Below are positions 43,422 through 52,000 of a DNA stretch of 64,000 nucleotides, one piece after another. The stretch comes from DATBGZ01 sp036557785 (GTDB lineage Bacteria > Actinomycetota > Actinomycetes > Mycobacteriales > Micromonosporaceae), in contig DATBGZ010000043.1 of NCBI GenBank assembly GCA_036557785.1, forward strand, positions 62,001 through 126,000, given 5' to 3'. A program made the translations under genes and the position numbers. Position 1 is the stretch's first letter. Each line of letters opens with the position of its first letter. A model generated the notes under the pieces. The model did not search any database, had not been told where the DNA came from, and was given only the letters and a program-made list of their open reading frames with translations.

Positions 43422-44090
43422 CTAGCTGGCGGCGCCGAGGGCCGCCTCGAGCGCATCAGCCGGCGCCGGCGTGCCGGTCTCGTCGCGGAACTGGCCGTAC
43501 GGAGCACCGTACGCGGGGGTACCGACGGAGAAGCGGCGGCCACCCTCGCCGAGCGTTCCCGCGTCCACGGCGTCGTAGCCGATCTTGTCGAGGAACGCGA
43601 TCGCGGCGGCCTTGGCGGCGGGGTTGTCGCCGGCGATCGGCAGCGCGCTGCGATCCGGCGCGCCGGCCGGTCGGGCCAGCGACGCCAGGTGCTTGAACAT
43701 GATGTTGTTGAATGCCTTGACGACGTGGGCGCCGATGAGGTGCTTGGCCAGCAGCTCGCTGTTCGTCGTCAGGTCATTGTCGAGGACCTCGATCTTCCCG
43801 TCCCGCTGCGGATAGTAGTTGTTGGTGTCGATCACGGTCTTGCCCACCAGCGGCTCCACGGGGACCGTCGGGTAGGCCCGCAGCGGGATGCTCACCACGA
43901 CGAGCTCACCCGCGGTGGCCGCCTCCGTCGGCGTCGCCGCCCGGGCGTGCTCGCCCAGCGACGCGACGAGATCGGCCAACGTCTTGGGTGTGCGGGAGTT
44001 GGAGAGCACGACGTCGTAGCCCGCGGCCACCGCGAGTCGTGCCACGGTGCCACCGATGTTGCCGGAACCGATGAAGCCGACCGTCGTCAT
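43422..44090 (-). CDS. NADPH-dependent F420 reductase-like protein
   Basis: 222 residues. The Rossmann motif TVGFIGSGNIGGTVARLAV is at the start, VVLSNSRTPKTLADLV follows, and AHVVKAFNNIMFKHLASLA and LPIAGDNPAAKAAAIAFLDK are typical of the FNO/NPD family that moves hydride between NADPH and cofactor F420 or acts on other substrates. It is divergent from an LLM-class flavin/F420 oxidoreductase gene, which supports an F420-linked role. Confidence 0.83.
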   Translation of the reverse strand: MTTVGFIGSGNIGGTVARLAVAAGYDVVLSNSRTPKTLADLVASLGEHARAATPTEAATAGELVVVSIPLRAYPTVPVEPLVGKTVIDTNNYYPQRDGKIEVLDNDLTTNSELLAKHLIGAHVVKAFNNIMFKHLASLARPAGAPDRSALPIAGDNPAAKAAAIAFLDKIGYDAVDAGTLGEGGRRFSVGTPAYGAPYGQFRDETGTPAPADALEAALGAAS

Positions 44091-44233
44091 GCGCTACCCC
44101 TCCGTACGGCGTGCGGGTGCCGAGTCGACCGTAACCCGCGTCGGGCGCCCCGGCCCGCCCATCACCGGCCGCGTCCGCTCCCGGGTGAGCGCCGGTGTCC
44201 CGCGTGAGCCCCGGCTCGGCGTACGGTCGGCGG

Positions 44234-45148
44234 GTGAGGATCGGGTTCGCGCTGCCGGTGTCCGGGTCCTGGGCTACACCGGAGAACGTCGTCCACGTCG
44301 CCGGTCGGGCCCAGGCGCTGGGCTACCACGCGGTGTGGACATTCCAACGGCTGCTGTCCACGCCGGACTGGGCGCCGGTGTACCGCAGCGTGCTGGATCC
44401 GTTGACGACGCTCGCCTACGCGGCAGCCGTGACGACGGACGTACGGCTCGGCGTCGCCGTGGTGAACCTGCCCTTCGTGACGCCGGTGCTGCTCGCCAAG
44501 CAGGCGGCGACACTCGACGTGCTCTCGGGTGGCCGCCTCGATCTCGGCCTGGGGCTGGGCTGGGCCGACGAGGAGTACCGGGCCTCGGGCGTGAGCAAGC
44601 GGCACCAGGTGCGCCGGGCCGAGGAGTTCATCGCCACGGTCCGGACACTGTGGACACAGGGCGACGTCGCCCACGACGGCGAGTTCTACCACGTCCCGCC
44701 CAGCAACGCGCTGCCCAAGCCCGTGCAGCCGGGCGGACCCCCGATCCTGCTCGGCGGCCTGGCTCCCGGAGCTCTGGCCCGCGCCGGGCGCCTCGCCGAC
44801 GGATGGGTGAGCAGCAGTCGGGCCGACCTCTCCGGGATCGGCGATGCCGTGGGGGCCGTGAAGCGCTCCGCCGAGCAGGCCGGACGCGACCCGGAGTCGC
44901 TGCGGTTCATCTGCCGTGGCGTGGTGAAGGTTCGCTCGCCCGGCGCCGCCTCGACGGACGCGCCGCTGACCGGGACGTTCGACACGATCCGCGCCGACAT
45001 CGCCCGCCTCGGCGAGCAGGGCATCACCGAGCTCTTCGTCGACCTGAACTTCGACGACGAGATCGGATCGCCCGACGCCGACCCAGCCACCAGCCTGGCC
45101 CGCGCCGACGAGGCACTCGCCGCCCTCGCCCCGGCGCCGCCGTGGTAA
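44234..45148 (+). CDS. LLM-class F420-dependent oxidoreductase
   Basis: 304 residues from GTG 44234 (RIGFALPVSGSWATPENVV). Luciferase-like TIM barrel: QALGYHAVWTFQRLLSTPDW, AAVTTDVRLGVAVVNLPFVT, LARAGRLADGWVSSSRADL and a terminal FDTIRADIARLGEQGITELF. The family uses reduced F420 or FMN. The nearby NADPH:F420-like reductase suggests F420. The substrate is unknown. Confidence 0.85.
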   Translation: MRIGFALPVSGSWATPENVVHVAGRAQALGYHAVWTFQRLLSTPDWAPVYRSVLDPLTTLAYAAAVTTDVRLGVAVVNLPFVTPVLLAKQAATLDVLSGGRLDLGLGLGWADEEYRASGVSKRHQVRRAEEFIATVRTLWTQGDVAHDGEFYHVPPSNALPKPVQPGGPPILLGGLAPGALARAGRLADGWVSSSRADLSGIGDAVGAVKRSAEQAGRDPESLRFICRGVVKVRSPGAASTDAPLTGTFDTIRADIARLGEQGITELFVDLNFDDEIGSPDADPATSLARADEALAALAPAPPW

Positions 45149-45174
45149 TCCGGTGTACCCCTGGGTGTCCCTCG

Positions 45175-46119
45175 CTACCACGGTGATGTGGGGCAGCGGG
45201 GGCACCGCCGCGGGGTCCCGCGCCACCCGGCCCGCCGGAGCACCTGCGCCACCTGCATGGCCACCTCGCACGGCCGCTGCTCGACGTCGGCCATCCCGTA
45301 CCGCAGCGGGGCATCGCCCTCGGCGACGCGCGCGTTGTCGCGGCGCATATCCCGGAACCGCTCGTGCCGCGGGTGGGCCGCCTCGCCGTCCAGCTCCACG
45401 CTCGTGCGGTACTGCCGGTACCGCACGTCGAGGTAGTTCCGGCGTCGGCCGCGGGTGACCCGGACCTGGCGATCCCCCGTCGGCAGGCCGTGCCCGCGTT
45501 CGACTTTGCGCAGGTACGATAGCTCCAGCACCGAACGGCAGCCGGCCGCGACATCGCCGAGACCCTCCCGCAGCAGGCGCCGCCAGCGCATCCGTGGTCG
45601 CTTCGCCATCGCGGCGAGCAGGCGCTCGGGCGTGCTGAGCCCCGCGTTCACCGCCCGCGCCATCACCGCGTACGCGTCCTCCAGCCCGGCCACGAGTTGG
45701 CTGAGATCGAGCACCGTCTCCTCCACTCGCGTCTGCGGCGGCAGCACCGTCGGATGACGCAGCCGCCGCGCGTCGCGGGAGCGGTGCACGATGACGCCGG
45801 GGACCCGGCGGACCTTCCGTGTCGCCGGGACCGTCACGTGCACGACCTGCGCCGGGGCACGGTGCGCGTCCGCGAGGCCCGCGACCTCGGCCGCGCTCCA
45901 GTGGCTGAGCATGGCGCCGGGACCAGCCGCGAGGAGAGCGGCCCAGAGCGTCGTCTGGCGTGGCACCGGCCCACTGAACGTGGCGTACACCCCGGCAAAG
46001 ACGCGCTGCCACCGCCCCGCGGCGAGGTGGTGCCTGATCGCCCCCCGGGTGACTCCCCCGGCCAACGCCTGCGCCCGCGTGAGCGCACCACATTGGGTTC
46101 GAAGAATGTCGTCGATCAC
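45175..46119 (-). CDS. AbiEi/DUF559-like protein
   Basis: 314 residues from GTG 46119 (IDDILRTQCGALTRAQALAG). The N-terminal winged-helix-like region has GVTRGAIRHHLAAGRWQRVF, as in type IV toxin-antitoxin AbiEi-like proteins. The C-terminal part NYLDVRYRQYRTSVELDGEA followed by HPRHERFRDMRRDN matches the Vsr-like DUF559 endonuclease fold. This combination is common in actinobacteria and is of unknown function. There is no AbiEii partner next to it, so a toxin-antitoxin role is not supported. A longer frame beginning at 46221 is unlikely. Confidence 0.75.
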   Translation of the reverse strand: MIDDILRTQCGALTRAQALAGGVTRGAIRHHLAAGRWQRVFAGVYATFSGPVPRQTTLWAALLAAGPGAMLSHWSAAEVAGLADAHRAPAQVVHVTVPATRKVRRVPGVIVHRSRDARRLRHPTVLPPQTRVEETVLDLSQLVAGLEDAYAVMARAVNAGLSTPERLLAAMAKRPRMRWRRLLREGLGDVAAGCRSVLELSYLRKVERGHGLPTGDRQVRVTRGRRRNYLDVRYRQYRTSVELDGEAAHPRHERFRDMRRDNARVAEGDAPLRYGMADVEQRPCEVAMQVAQVLRRAGWRGTPRRCPRCPTSPW

Positions 46120-46285
46120 AGGCGTCCATCGTGGCCGGGTCGCGTGGTCGCCGGTAGATGGTCGTCGCGATCTGTGGATAACTGGGCGGGTGCAGTGGGC
46201 ACCGTGGTAGATCGGTGGCACCCTTCGGTGGCCTGGCTTACCACGATCTGTGGGGAGTGTCGGGGGCTGCGCCTACCGTACGAGC

Positions 46286-47410
46286 ATGCGGGTCAGCCCT
46301 ACCGATGCCCTCGCCATGCGCATGATCAGCTTGCTGCTGGCGCCTCGGCCGAGCAGCTACGGCAGCGAGCCGGTGCCGAGCGACGTCGCCGGGGTCGTGA
46401 CCTGGCTCGGGGCGATGCAGGCGCAGGACAACGCCAGCGCCGCGTGGTCGTTCGGAATGCGGTTGCCGGGGCTGACCGCGGCGGGGCTCGACGCCGCGAT
46501 CGAGCGCCGGGAGGCGGTTCGCACCTGGCCGATGCGCGGCACCGTCCACTATGTACCACCACGGGACGCGCACTGGATGCTGGACCTCATGGGCGCCCGG
46601 GTGCTCGCCGGCGCGGCCAAACGTCGCGCGTACCTCGGGCTGAGCCAGGAGGTGGCGGACCGCTCGGTGGACGTCTTCGGCGAGGCGCTCGCGGGCGGCA
46701 AGCGCCTGACCCGGGCACAGTGCCTGGACGCGCTGCGCGACAACGGCATCGACGTCGGCTCGCACCTGGGCTACCACCTGCTCTGGTACGCCAGCCAGCG
46801 CGGCGTGACCTGCTTCGCCCCGAACGTCGGCAACGAGCAGGCATTCATGCTCCTGGACGAGTTCGTGCCCGACCCCCATCGCCTCGACCCGGAAGAGGCG
46901 CTCGCCACGATCGCGCTGCGGTACTTCCGCGGCCACGGCCCGACCACGGCAGCCGACTTCGCGGGCTGGACCGGGCTGCCCATCACCGCGTGCCGACGCG
47001 GCATCGCGGCCACGGGCGACGCGCTGGCACAGGTCGATGTCGATGGCGTGCCCATGGTCGCGGACCGGGCACTGGTCGAGTCGTTCCCCTTCGGGGCGCG
47101 GGCATCACGGCGCGCCTCGGCCTTGCCGGGCTTCGACGAGTACCTGCTCGGCTACAAGGACCGTTCGCTGATGCTCGATGAGCAACACACGCAGGCGGTG
47201 ATCCCGGGCGGCAACGGGGTCTTCCAGCCCACCGTGGTGCTCGCCGGCCGCGTGGTCGGAACCTGGCGCCGCGCGACGAAGCGGGCACGGGTCGAGGTCA
47301 CGGTCACACCGTTCGGCACGCTGCGCACCCGGGACCGTACCGCGGTCGAGGCCGCGTTCCGTCCGTACGGCGGGTTCGTCGGCCTGCCCTGCACCGTCAC
47401 CTGGGCGTGA
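46286..47410 (+). CDS. AlkZ-like winged-helix DNA glycosylase
   Basis: 374 residues from ATG 46286. It belongs to the HTH_42 family: TWLGAMQAQDNASAAWSFG holds the QxQ motif (Q45, Q47) that is catalytic in AlkZ/YcaQ glycosylases for interstrand crosslinks and alkylpurines. RTWPMRGTVHYVPPRDAHWM, ITACRRGIAATGDALAQVDV and PGFDEYLLGYKDRSLMLDEQ are also conserved. In Streptomyces AlkZ protects against a crosslinking antibiotic; here no such cluster is adjacent, so a general repair role is the safe reading. Confidence 0.85.
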   Translation: MRVSPTDALAMRMISLLLAPRPSSYGSEPVPSDVAGVVTWLGAMQAQDNASAAWSFGMRLPGLTAAGLDAAIERREAVRTWPMRGTVHYVPPRDAHWMLDLMGARVLAGAAKRRAYLGLSQEVADRSVDVFGEALAGGKRLTRAQCLDALRDNGIDVGSHLGYHLLWYASQRGVTCFAPNVGNEQAFMLLDEFVPDPHRLDPEEALATIALRYFRGHGPTTAADFAGWTGLPITACRRGIAATGDALAQVDVDGVPMVADRALVESFPFGARASRRASALPGFDEYLLGYKDRSLMLDEQHTQAVIPGGNGVFQPTVVLAGRVVGTWRRATKRARVEVTVTPFGTLRTRDRTAVEAAFRPYGGFVGLPCTVTWA

Positions 47411-47458
47411 GCCAGGGGGCGGCGGCGGATGTCGGTGGTGCGTGCCATGCTGCCCGCC

Positions 47459-48058
47459 ATGACGACAGGAGCCAAAGCGGACCTGCACCGCTATCTGCAG
47501 CGATCGCGCGACGCGTTGCTCTGGAAGATGGACGGGCTCTCCGAGTACGACATCCGCCGGCCGATGACCCCCACCGGAACCAACCTGCTCGGCATCGTCA
47601 AGCACGTGGCGAGCGTGGAGGCCGGCTATCTCGGCGATACCTTCGGGCGTCCCTTCCCGCTGCGCTTCTCCTGGTTCGCCGAGGATGCCGAGCCCAACGC
47701 GGACATGTGGGCGACCGCGGACCAGAGCCGCGAGCGGATCGTGGGGCTCTACCGCCAGGTGTGGGGGCACTCGGATGCGACGATCGATGCCCTCGACCTC
47801 GATGCCGTGGGCCAGGTGCCCTGGTGGCCCCCGGAGCACCGCGAAGCCACGCTGCATCGGATCCTGGTCCACATGATCGCCGAGACCGACCGCCACGCCG
47901 GGCACGCCGACATCGTTCGCGAACTCATCGACGGCACCGCCGGGCTGCGGGCGGACGACGCGAACATGCCATCCGGTGGCCCCGACTGGTGGGCCGAGTA
48001 CCGCGACCGACTGGAGCTCGCCGCACGGCAGGCGGCCGGAATGGAGACTCCGAGCTGA
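47459..48058 (+). CDS. DinB/DUF664-family protein
   Basis: 199 residues from ATG 47459. Four-helix DinB-like fold: LQRSRDALLWKMDGLSEYD, TNLLGIVKHVASVEAGYLGD with the first metal histidine, and LHRILVHMIAETDRHAGHAD with the HxxxH pair. Members include thiol-dependent transferases for mycothiol or bacillithiol. It may be co-transcribed with the AlkZ-like gene (48-nt gap). The substrate is unknown. Confidence 0.85.
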   Translation: MTTGAKADLHRYLQRSRDALLWKMDGLSEYDIRRPMTPTGTNLLGIVKHVASVEAGYLGDTFGRPFPLRFSWFAEDAEPNADMWATADQSRERIVGLYRQVWGHSDATIDALDLDAVGQVPWWPPEHREATLHRILVHMIAETDRHAGHADIVRELIDGTAGLRADDANMPSGGPDWWAEYRDRLELAARQAAGMETPS

Positions 48059-48094
48059 GGGGCGGCCGGAATACGGACTCCGAGCTGACGGACG

Positions 48095-49282
48095 TCACGG
48101 CCCGGGTCGCCCGACGCCGATCTCCACCGAGTCTGAGGCGGGCCTGGTGGGCTGGCGTCGACGCAGGGCACCGGCGCCGACGACGATGAGCCCGGCGAAC
48201 GCCGCGACCACGATGAACGAGGTCGACAGGGACGTCGCGTGCGCGATGCCGCCGATGCTCGCCGGAGCGGCCATGCCGGCTCCGTAGGCGATCGTGGCGG
48301 CGCCGGCGATCTGCTGACCCGGGCGCGGACCGGCGTTGCCGGCTGCCGCGAACGTGAGCGGCACGACCACCGCCACCCCGACGCCGATGCACGCGAACCC
48401 AACGATGGCCGGGACCGGTGAGCGGGACAGCACGACGATCAGCGCTCCCGCAGCCGCGGCCATCCCACCGGCCCGCACGGTCCGCACCGGCCCGAAGCGG
48501 TTCACCAGGCCATCCCCGCTGAGCCGGGCCGCGGCCATCGTCGCGGCGAAGCCGGTGTACGCCGCCGCCCCGACGGCGGGTACCGCGTGGGCGACGTCGG
48601 TGAGGTACAGCGCAGCCCAGTCCTCGCTCGCCGCCTCGCCGAAGACGGCCATGAACCCCACCAGAGCGATGAGCACCACGGGTCGGGGCGGCAGCGCGAA
48701 CACGCGCCCGCCAGGCTCAGGCGCCGCGCTGCCCTCGACCAGCCACCGGCTCACCGCCACCGAGGCCAGCGCCAGGACCGGGCCCACGACGAGGAACTGC
48801 CACGGTGCCGCCACGTCCGCCCGCGCGCAGATGGCGGAAATGCCCGAGCCGACGAGCCCACCGAGGCTCCACATGCCGTGCAGGCCGGACATGATGGAGC
48901 GCCCGTAGGCCTGCTCGACCACGACCCCCTGGGCGTTCATCGCGACGTCGGACGCGCCCCCAGCCGCGCCGTAGGCCAGCAGCGCGGCACACAGCACGGG
49001 CACGCTCGGCGCGACGGCGGGCAGGACCACCGCGAGACACCACGGCACCATGCACCCGGGGACCACGGCCCGGGCCGGAAAGCGGTGGACCAGCCGCCCG
49101 GCCAGCGGCATGACGACCAGACTGCCGATCGACACGAACAACAGCGCCAGGCCGAGCCCGCCCGGGTCGGTGCGCAGGTGCTGCGCGATCCACGGGATCC
49201 GCGCGGCGAACGTGCCCATGACCGCGCCGTGTAGGCCGAAGATCGTGGATACGGCGATCCTGGCCCTGCGTGGGGCGGCCAT
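48095..49282 (-). CDS. MFS transporter
   Basis: 395 residues from ATG 49282; the open frame upstream of this ATG overlaps the next gene in antisense-like composition and is rejected. Twelve hydrophobic helices are recognisable, with STIFGLHGAVMGTFAARIPW at the start, ALLFVSIGSLVVMPLAGRLV and AYGAAGGASDVAMNAQGVVV, which resemble the YbjJ-type MFS subgroup. The substrate is unknown. It is convergent with the DinB gene. Confidence 0.85.
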   Translation of the reverse strand: MAAPRRARIAVSTIFGLHGAVMGTFAARIPWIAQHLRTDPGGLGLALLFVSIGSLVVMPLAGRLVHRFPARAVVPGCMVPWCLAVVLPAVAPSVPVLCAALLAYGAAGGASDVAMNAQGVVVEQAYGRSIMSGLHGMWSLGGLVGSGISAICARADVAAPWQFLVVGPVLALASVAVSRWLVEGSAAPEPGGRVFALPPRPVVLIALVGFMAVFGEAASEDWAALYLTDVAHAVPAVGAAAYTGFAATMAAARLSGDGLVNRFGPVRTVRAGGMAAAAGALIVVLSRSPVPAIVGFACIGVGVAVVVPLTFAAAGNAGPRPGQQIAGAATIAYGAGMAAPASIGGIAHATSLSTSFIVVAAFAGLIVVGAGALRRRQPTRPASDSVEIGVGRPGP

Positions 49283-49322
49283 CTGCTCTCCCGGGCGACG
49301 TGACTGCGCTGGTCGCACGACG

Positions 49323-49850
49323 CTACCCGAGAACGGATCCGCGGGTACGCCGGCCATCGCTGCGGGCAGCAACCGACGACGGGCCGGCGACTGCGCCGCC
49401 CGGCGGCGGGAAGGGGGCGCGGAAGGTGAAGGCGTCGGGGCCGGGTCCCTGGGTGCGCAGGGTCTCCAGGCGCTGCCAGGCTTCGTCCACAGTGGGCAGA
49501 TGGGCGGCCGGCACCCACCACAGCACGGTGTAGACCTCGCTCGGGGCGTGGACGAAGAACTCCCGGCGCCGGCGCAGCAGATCCAGATGGGCACTGCGGT
49601 AGACGTACTCACGAAGCAGCTCGATCGACGTCCAGACGGACATGTTCACCATCAGGTCGGGCCCGAACGGGCGCAGCGCGGTGGCGTCCCCGTCGTCATC
49701 CTGCAGGCGCCAGACAAAGCCCGGCGCGTTGTCGGCGAGGGCATTGAGCCGCGCGAGCCCACCGACGAAGTCGGCCATGACCGGGTCGTCCAGCGACGCG
49801 ACGGGTCGGGCCACGTTGAGTTGGGCGAGGTGGTACCCGCGAACTGTCAC
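49323..49850 (-). CDS. DUF3291-family protein
   Basis: 175 residues from GTG 49850. The family pattern is TVRGYHLAQLNVARPVASLD, FVGGLARLNALADNAPGFVW, VNMSVWTSIELLREYVYRSA and LRRRREFFVHAPSEVYTVLW followed by WVPAAHLPTVDEAW. It resembles antibiotic-biosynthesis-monooxygenase-like ferredoxin folds. The function is unknown. The last 35 residues are Pro/Arg-rich and may be untidy read-through. Confidence 0.85.
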   Translation of the reverse strand: MTVRGYHLAQLNVARPVASLDDPVMADFVGGLARLNALADNAPGFVWRLQDDDGDATALRPFGPDLMVNMSVWTSIELLREYVYRSAHLDLLRRRREFFVHAPSEVYTVLWWVPAAHLPTVDEAWQRLETLRTQGPGPDAFTFRAPFPPPGGAVAGPSSVAARSDGRRTRGSVLG

Positions 49851-49881
49851 GCCGGGAGCACAACACGCCCGCCGTCTAATG

Positions 49882-50595
49882 TCAATCCTGATTGCTCTTA
49901 GAGATGCGGACGCAGCAGTGCCCGGGCACCGGATCGGTCGCCGCGCTCCACCCCGTCACCCCCAGCCCCTGCACGAGCCCCTCGACCAGGGCGAGGTTCA
50001 TGCCGCAGACCAGGGGCGGGAACTGTTCGGCCAGCAGATGAAACGGGCAGTTGCGCAGCATGACCGTGTCGGGTCCGGCGACCGGCTCGTAGCCGTCCTC
50101 GGTCAGCGCCCGTACGAGATCGTCGATCCCGGCCTGCCGCGCTTGCCGGGCACGCCGCGGGCGGTCCCGGGCCGGGGCCTGCGCTCGAGCCTGTGCCCGT
50201 CCCCGCTCCCGGGCCACAGCGAAGAGCGTCGCGTCGGCGGCGGTGCGCTCGACCGCCTCGGCGAGCAGTTCGGCGACGCGGTGGTAGGCGCGCGGGGGAA
50301 CCGTGACCGTGTGCTCGGTGGCGCTGCGCCGGTAGAGCTTGGCGGTACGGCCGGCACCCGGCCCGGCGCGGCCCGTGCGGCGCGCGAACGACACCTCCAG
50401 CAGGCCCGCGTCGACGAGCTTGTCCAGATGAAACGCCGCCAGCGTCCGCCCCACGCCCAGCGCGGCCGCGACGTCGTCGCGCGAGACCGCCTCGGCGCCA
50501 GCCTCGCAGACGACGCGGTACACCGCCCGCCGGGAGCGGTCGGCGAGCGCGCCCAACGCCCCGAGGTCGGGTTCGAGCTGTTCGGGGCCGGTCAC
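49882..50595 (-). CDS. HTH regulator with C-terminal Cys cluster (SufR/ArsR-like)
   Basis: 237 residues from GTG 50595. The N-terminal winged HTH (VSRDDVAAALGVGRTLAAFH, then LDKLVDAGLLEVSF) is of the ArsR/MarR-like kind. The C-terminal part has four conserved-type cysteines in NCPFHLL, LVCGMNL and GHCCVRI, as in Fe-S or metal-sensing regulators related to SufR. Its targets are not evident; it is divergent from a YjbR gene that lies just before the sulfate genes. Metal sensing is inferred. Confidence 0.78.
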   Translation of the reverse strand: MTGPEQLEPDLGALGALADRSRRAVYRVVCEAGAEAVSRDDVAAALGVGRTLAAFHLDKLVDAGLLEVSFARRTGRAGPGAGRTAKLYRRSATEHTVTVPPRAYHRVAELLAEAVERTAADATLFAVARERGRAQARAQAPARDRPRRARQARQAGIDDLVRALTEDGYEPVAGPDTVMLRNCPFHLLAEQFPPLVCGMNLALVEGLVQGLGVTGWSAATDPVPGHCCVRISKSNQD

Positions 50596-50661
50596 GCCAC
50601 CGAGTCTATAAGTCGCCACGGTTGGCGATAGAACGTCGTAGCGCCCGGGTACGGTCGGGCC

Positions 50662-51003
50662 ATGGTCACCGTCGCGGAGGTGCGCGCGCTGGCGCTGACG
50701 CTGCCCCGGACCACCGAGCACCTGATCCATGACCGGGTCAAGTTCCGGGTCGGGGCGATCGTCTACGTGGCCTTCTCCCGGGACGAGACGAGCATGGGCT
50801 TCGGGTACCCGAAGCACGAGCGTGACGCCCTCATCGCCGGCGAGCCGGATCTCTTCTTCCTGCCGCGCGAGTCGGATCTGCGCTTCCACTGGGTGTGCTG
50901 CCATCTCGCCCGGCTCGAGCACGACTACATGACCGAGCTGGTCGCCGAGGCGTGGCGGATGGTGGTACCGAAGTTCCTGGCCCGGCAACGTCTCGGGACA
51001 TGA
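50662..51003 (+). CDS. MmcQ/YjbR-family protein
   Basis: 113 residues. It begins VTVAEVRALALTLPRTTEH and contains KFRVGAIVYVAFSRDETSMG and LRFHWVCCHLARLEHDYMTEL followed by AWRMVVPKFLA, matching the small CyaY-like MmcQ/YjbR fold. A DNA-binding role is assumed for the family but poorly proven. It ends 71 nt before the cysteine leader peptide. Confidence 0.85.
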   Translation: MVTVAEVRALALTLPRTTEHLIHDRVKFRVGAIVYVAFSRDETSMGFGYPKHERDALIAGEPDLFFLPRESDLRFHWVCCHLARLEHDYMTELVAEAWRMVVPKFLARQRLGT

Positions 51004-51038
51004 CACCGCGCAACCACGTCCCACGATGCGGATGCGGC

Positions 51039-51067
51039 TTGGAGATTCCCTACCGGCATGGCAGGGT
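51039..51067 (+). promoter_or_regulatory. Promoter of the sulfate-assimilation leader
   Basis: TTGGAG at 51039-51044 and CAGGGT at 51062-51067 are separated by 17 nt. A near-palindrome CCCTACC (51048-51054) / GGCAGGG (51060-51066) overlaps the spacer and -10 and could bind a sulfur regulator. A start of transcription 7-8 nt after the -10 falls on the leader ATG at 51075, so the leader peptide is probably leaderless. Confidence 0.5.
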
Positions 51068-51074
51068 TAGCGGC

Positions 51075-51164
51075 ATGTGCACCGCGACCGAGGTCCTTCT
51101 CGTGGCGCGTCGCCACGTGGACTACCGTCGCGTGGCCAGTGCAGTGTGCCGTCAGCACCGCTGA
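51075..51164 (+). CDS. Cysteine-type leader peptide
   Basis: A 29-residue reading frame ending ARRHVDYRRVASAVCRQH R. The RRHVD..RVASA.CR signature is that of the short putative leader peptides found upstream of sulfur-assimilation genes in actinobacteria. Stalling at the cysteine codons when cysteine is scarce is thought to relieve repression of the downstream genes. Cys codons here are at positions 2 and 25. The stop lies 107 nt before cysH. Its ATG is probably at the transcription start. Confidence 0.8.
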   Translation: MCTATEVLLVARRHVDYRRVASAVCRQHR

Positions 51165-51271
51165 CCCGTCGCCACTGTTTCCCATCACGCCGGCGCCGGG
51201 CGCGCTGGCGGACGATCCCCACCGGGTCCTCATCGGCGCGCGCGAGCGTCCTGATTCCAAAGGGGATCCCG

Positions 51272-51994
51272 GTGCCCACCGCGGCAAAACCTCCCACGAC
51301 CCGCCGCTCGGACGCGCGGCTGCGAACGCTGGCAGCCAAGGCCGAGGTCGAGTTGGCCGAAGCCACCGCCCACGAGGTGCTGGCGTGGACCGCGCACACC
51401 TTCGGCGGTCGATGGATCGTGGCATCGAACATGCAGGACGCGGTCCTGGTCGACCTCGCCCACCAGGCCCGGCACGACATCGACGTGCTGTTCCTGCAGA
51501 CCGGATACCACTTCCCCGAGACGATGCAGACCCGTGATGCCGTCGCGGGGGCCTATCCGGAGATCCGCATCCTCGAGGTCGAGGCCGAGCAGTCGGTGGC
51601 CGACCAGGAGGCCGAGTTCGGGACGCTGCACCGCAGCGACCCGGACCGGTGCTGCCACCTACGCAAGGTCGTGCCGTTGCGGCGCACGCTGACCGGCTAC
51701 GAGGCGTGGGTGACCGGGGTGCGCCGGGTCGATGCGCCGACCAGGGCAGCGACGCCGATCGTCGCGTGGGACGAGCGCAACGGGCTGGTCAAGGTCAACC
51801 CGATCGCGGCCTGGTCGGACGAGCAGTTCGACGCGTACGCCCACGAGCGCGGCATCGTGCAGAACCCGTTGGTAGCGCTGGGATACCTGTCGATCGGGTG
51901 CGCGCCCTGTACCAGCCTGCCGCGGCCGGGCCAGGGTGCCCGCAGTGGCCGCTGGGCAGGGCTGGAGAAGACCGAATGCGGACTGCACAGGTAG
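51272..51994 (+). CDS. cysH: Adenylylsulfate (APS/PAPS) reductase
   Basis: 240 residues from GTG 51272 with AAAGGGG upstream. Rossmann-like PAPS reductase domain; cysteines C127-C128 (DRCCHLRKV) and C210/C213 (GCAPCTS) form the 4Fe-4S ligand set that marks the APS-reducing type, and the catalytic C237 lies in the C-terminal ECGLH. It reduces APS to sulfite with thioredoxin. It stands at the head of a cysH-cysD-cysN run and is probably controlled by the leader peptide. Confidence 0.95.
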   Translation: MPTAAKPPTTRRSDARLRTLAAKAEVELAEATAHEVLAWTAHTFGGRWIVASNMQDAVLVDLAHQARHDIDVLFLQTGYHFPETMQTRDAVAGAYPEIRILEVEAEQSVADQEAEFGTLHRSDPDRCCHLRKVVPLRRTLTGYEAWVTGVRRVDAPTRAATPIVAWDERNGLVKVNPIAAWSDEQFDAYAHERGIVQNPLVALGYLSIGCAPCTSLPRPGQGARSGRWAGLEKTECGLHR

Positions 51995-52000
51995 GTCGAG

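Noticed and set aside
45175..46119. Type IV toxin-antitoxin system (AbiEi)
   Set aside because: The protein has an AbiEi-like N-terminus, but there is no AbiEii-type nucleotidyltransferase next to it, and the C-terminus is DUF559-like.
44162..46129. A 655-codon minus-strand frame spanning the LLM oxidoreductase and the DUF559-like gene
   Set aside because: It covers two well-supported genes in other frames and is of low-complexity composition.
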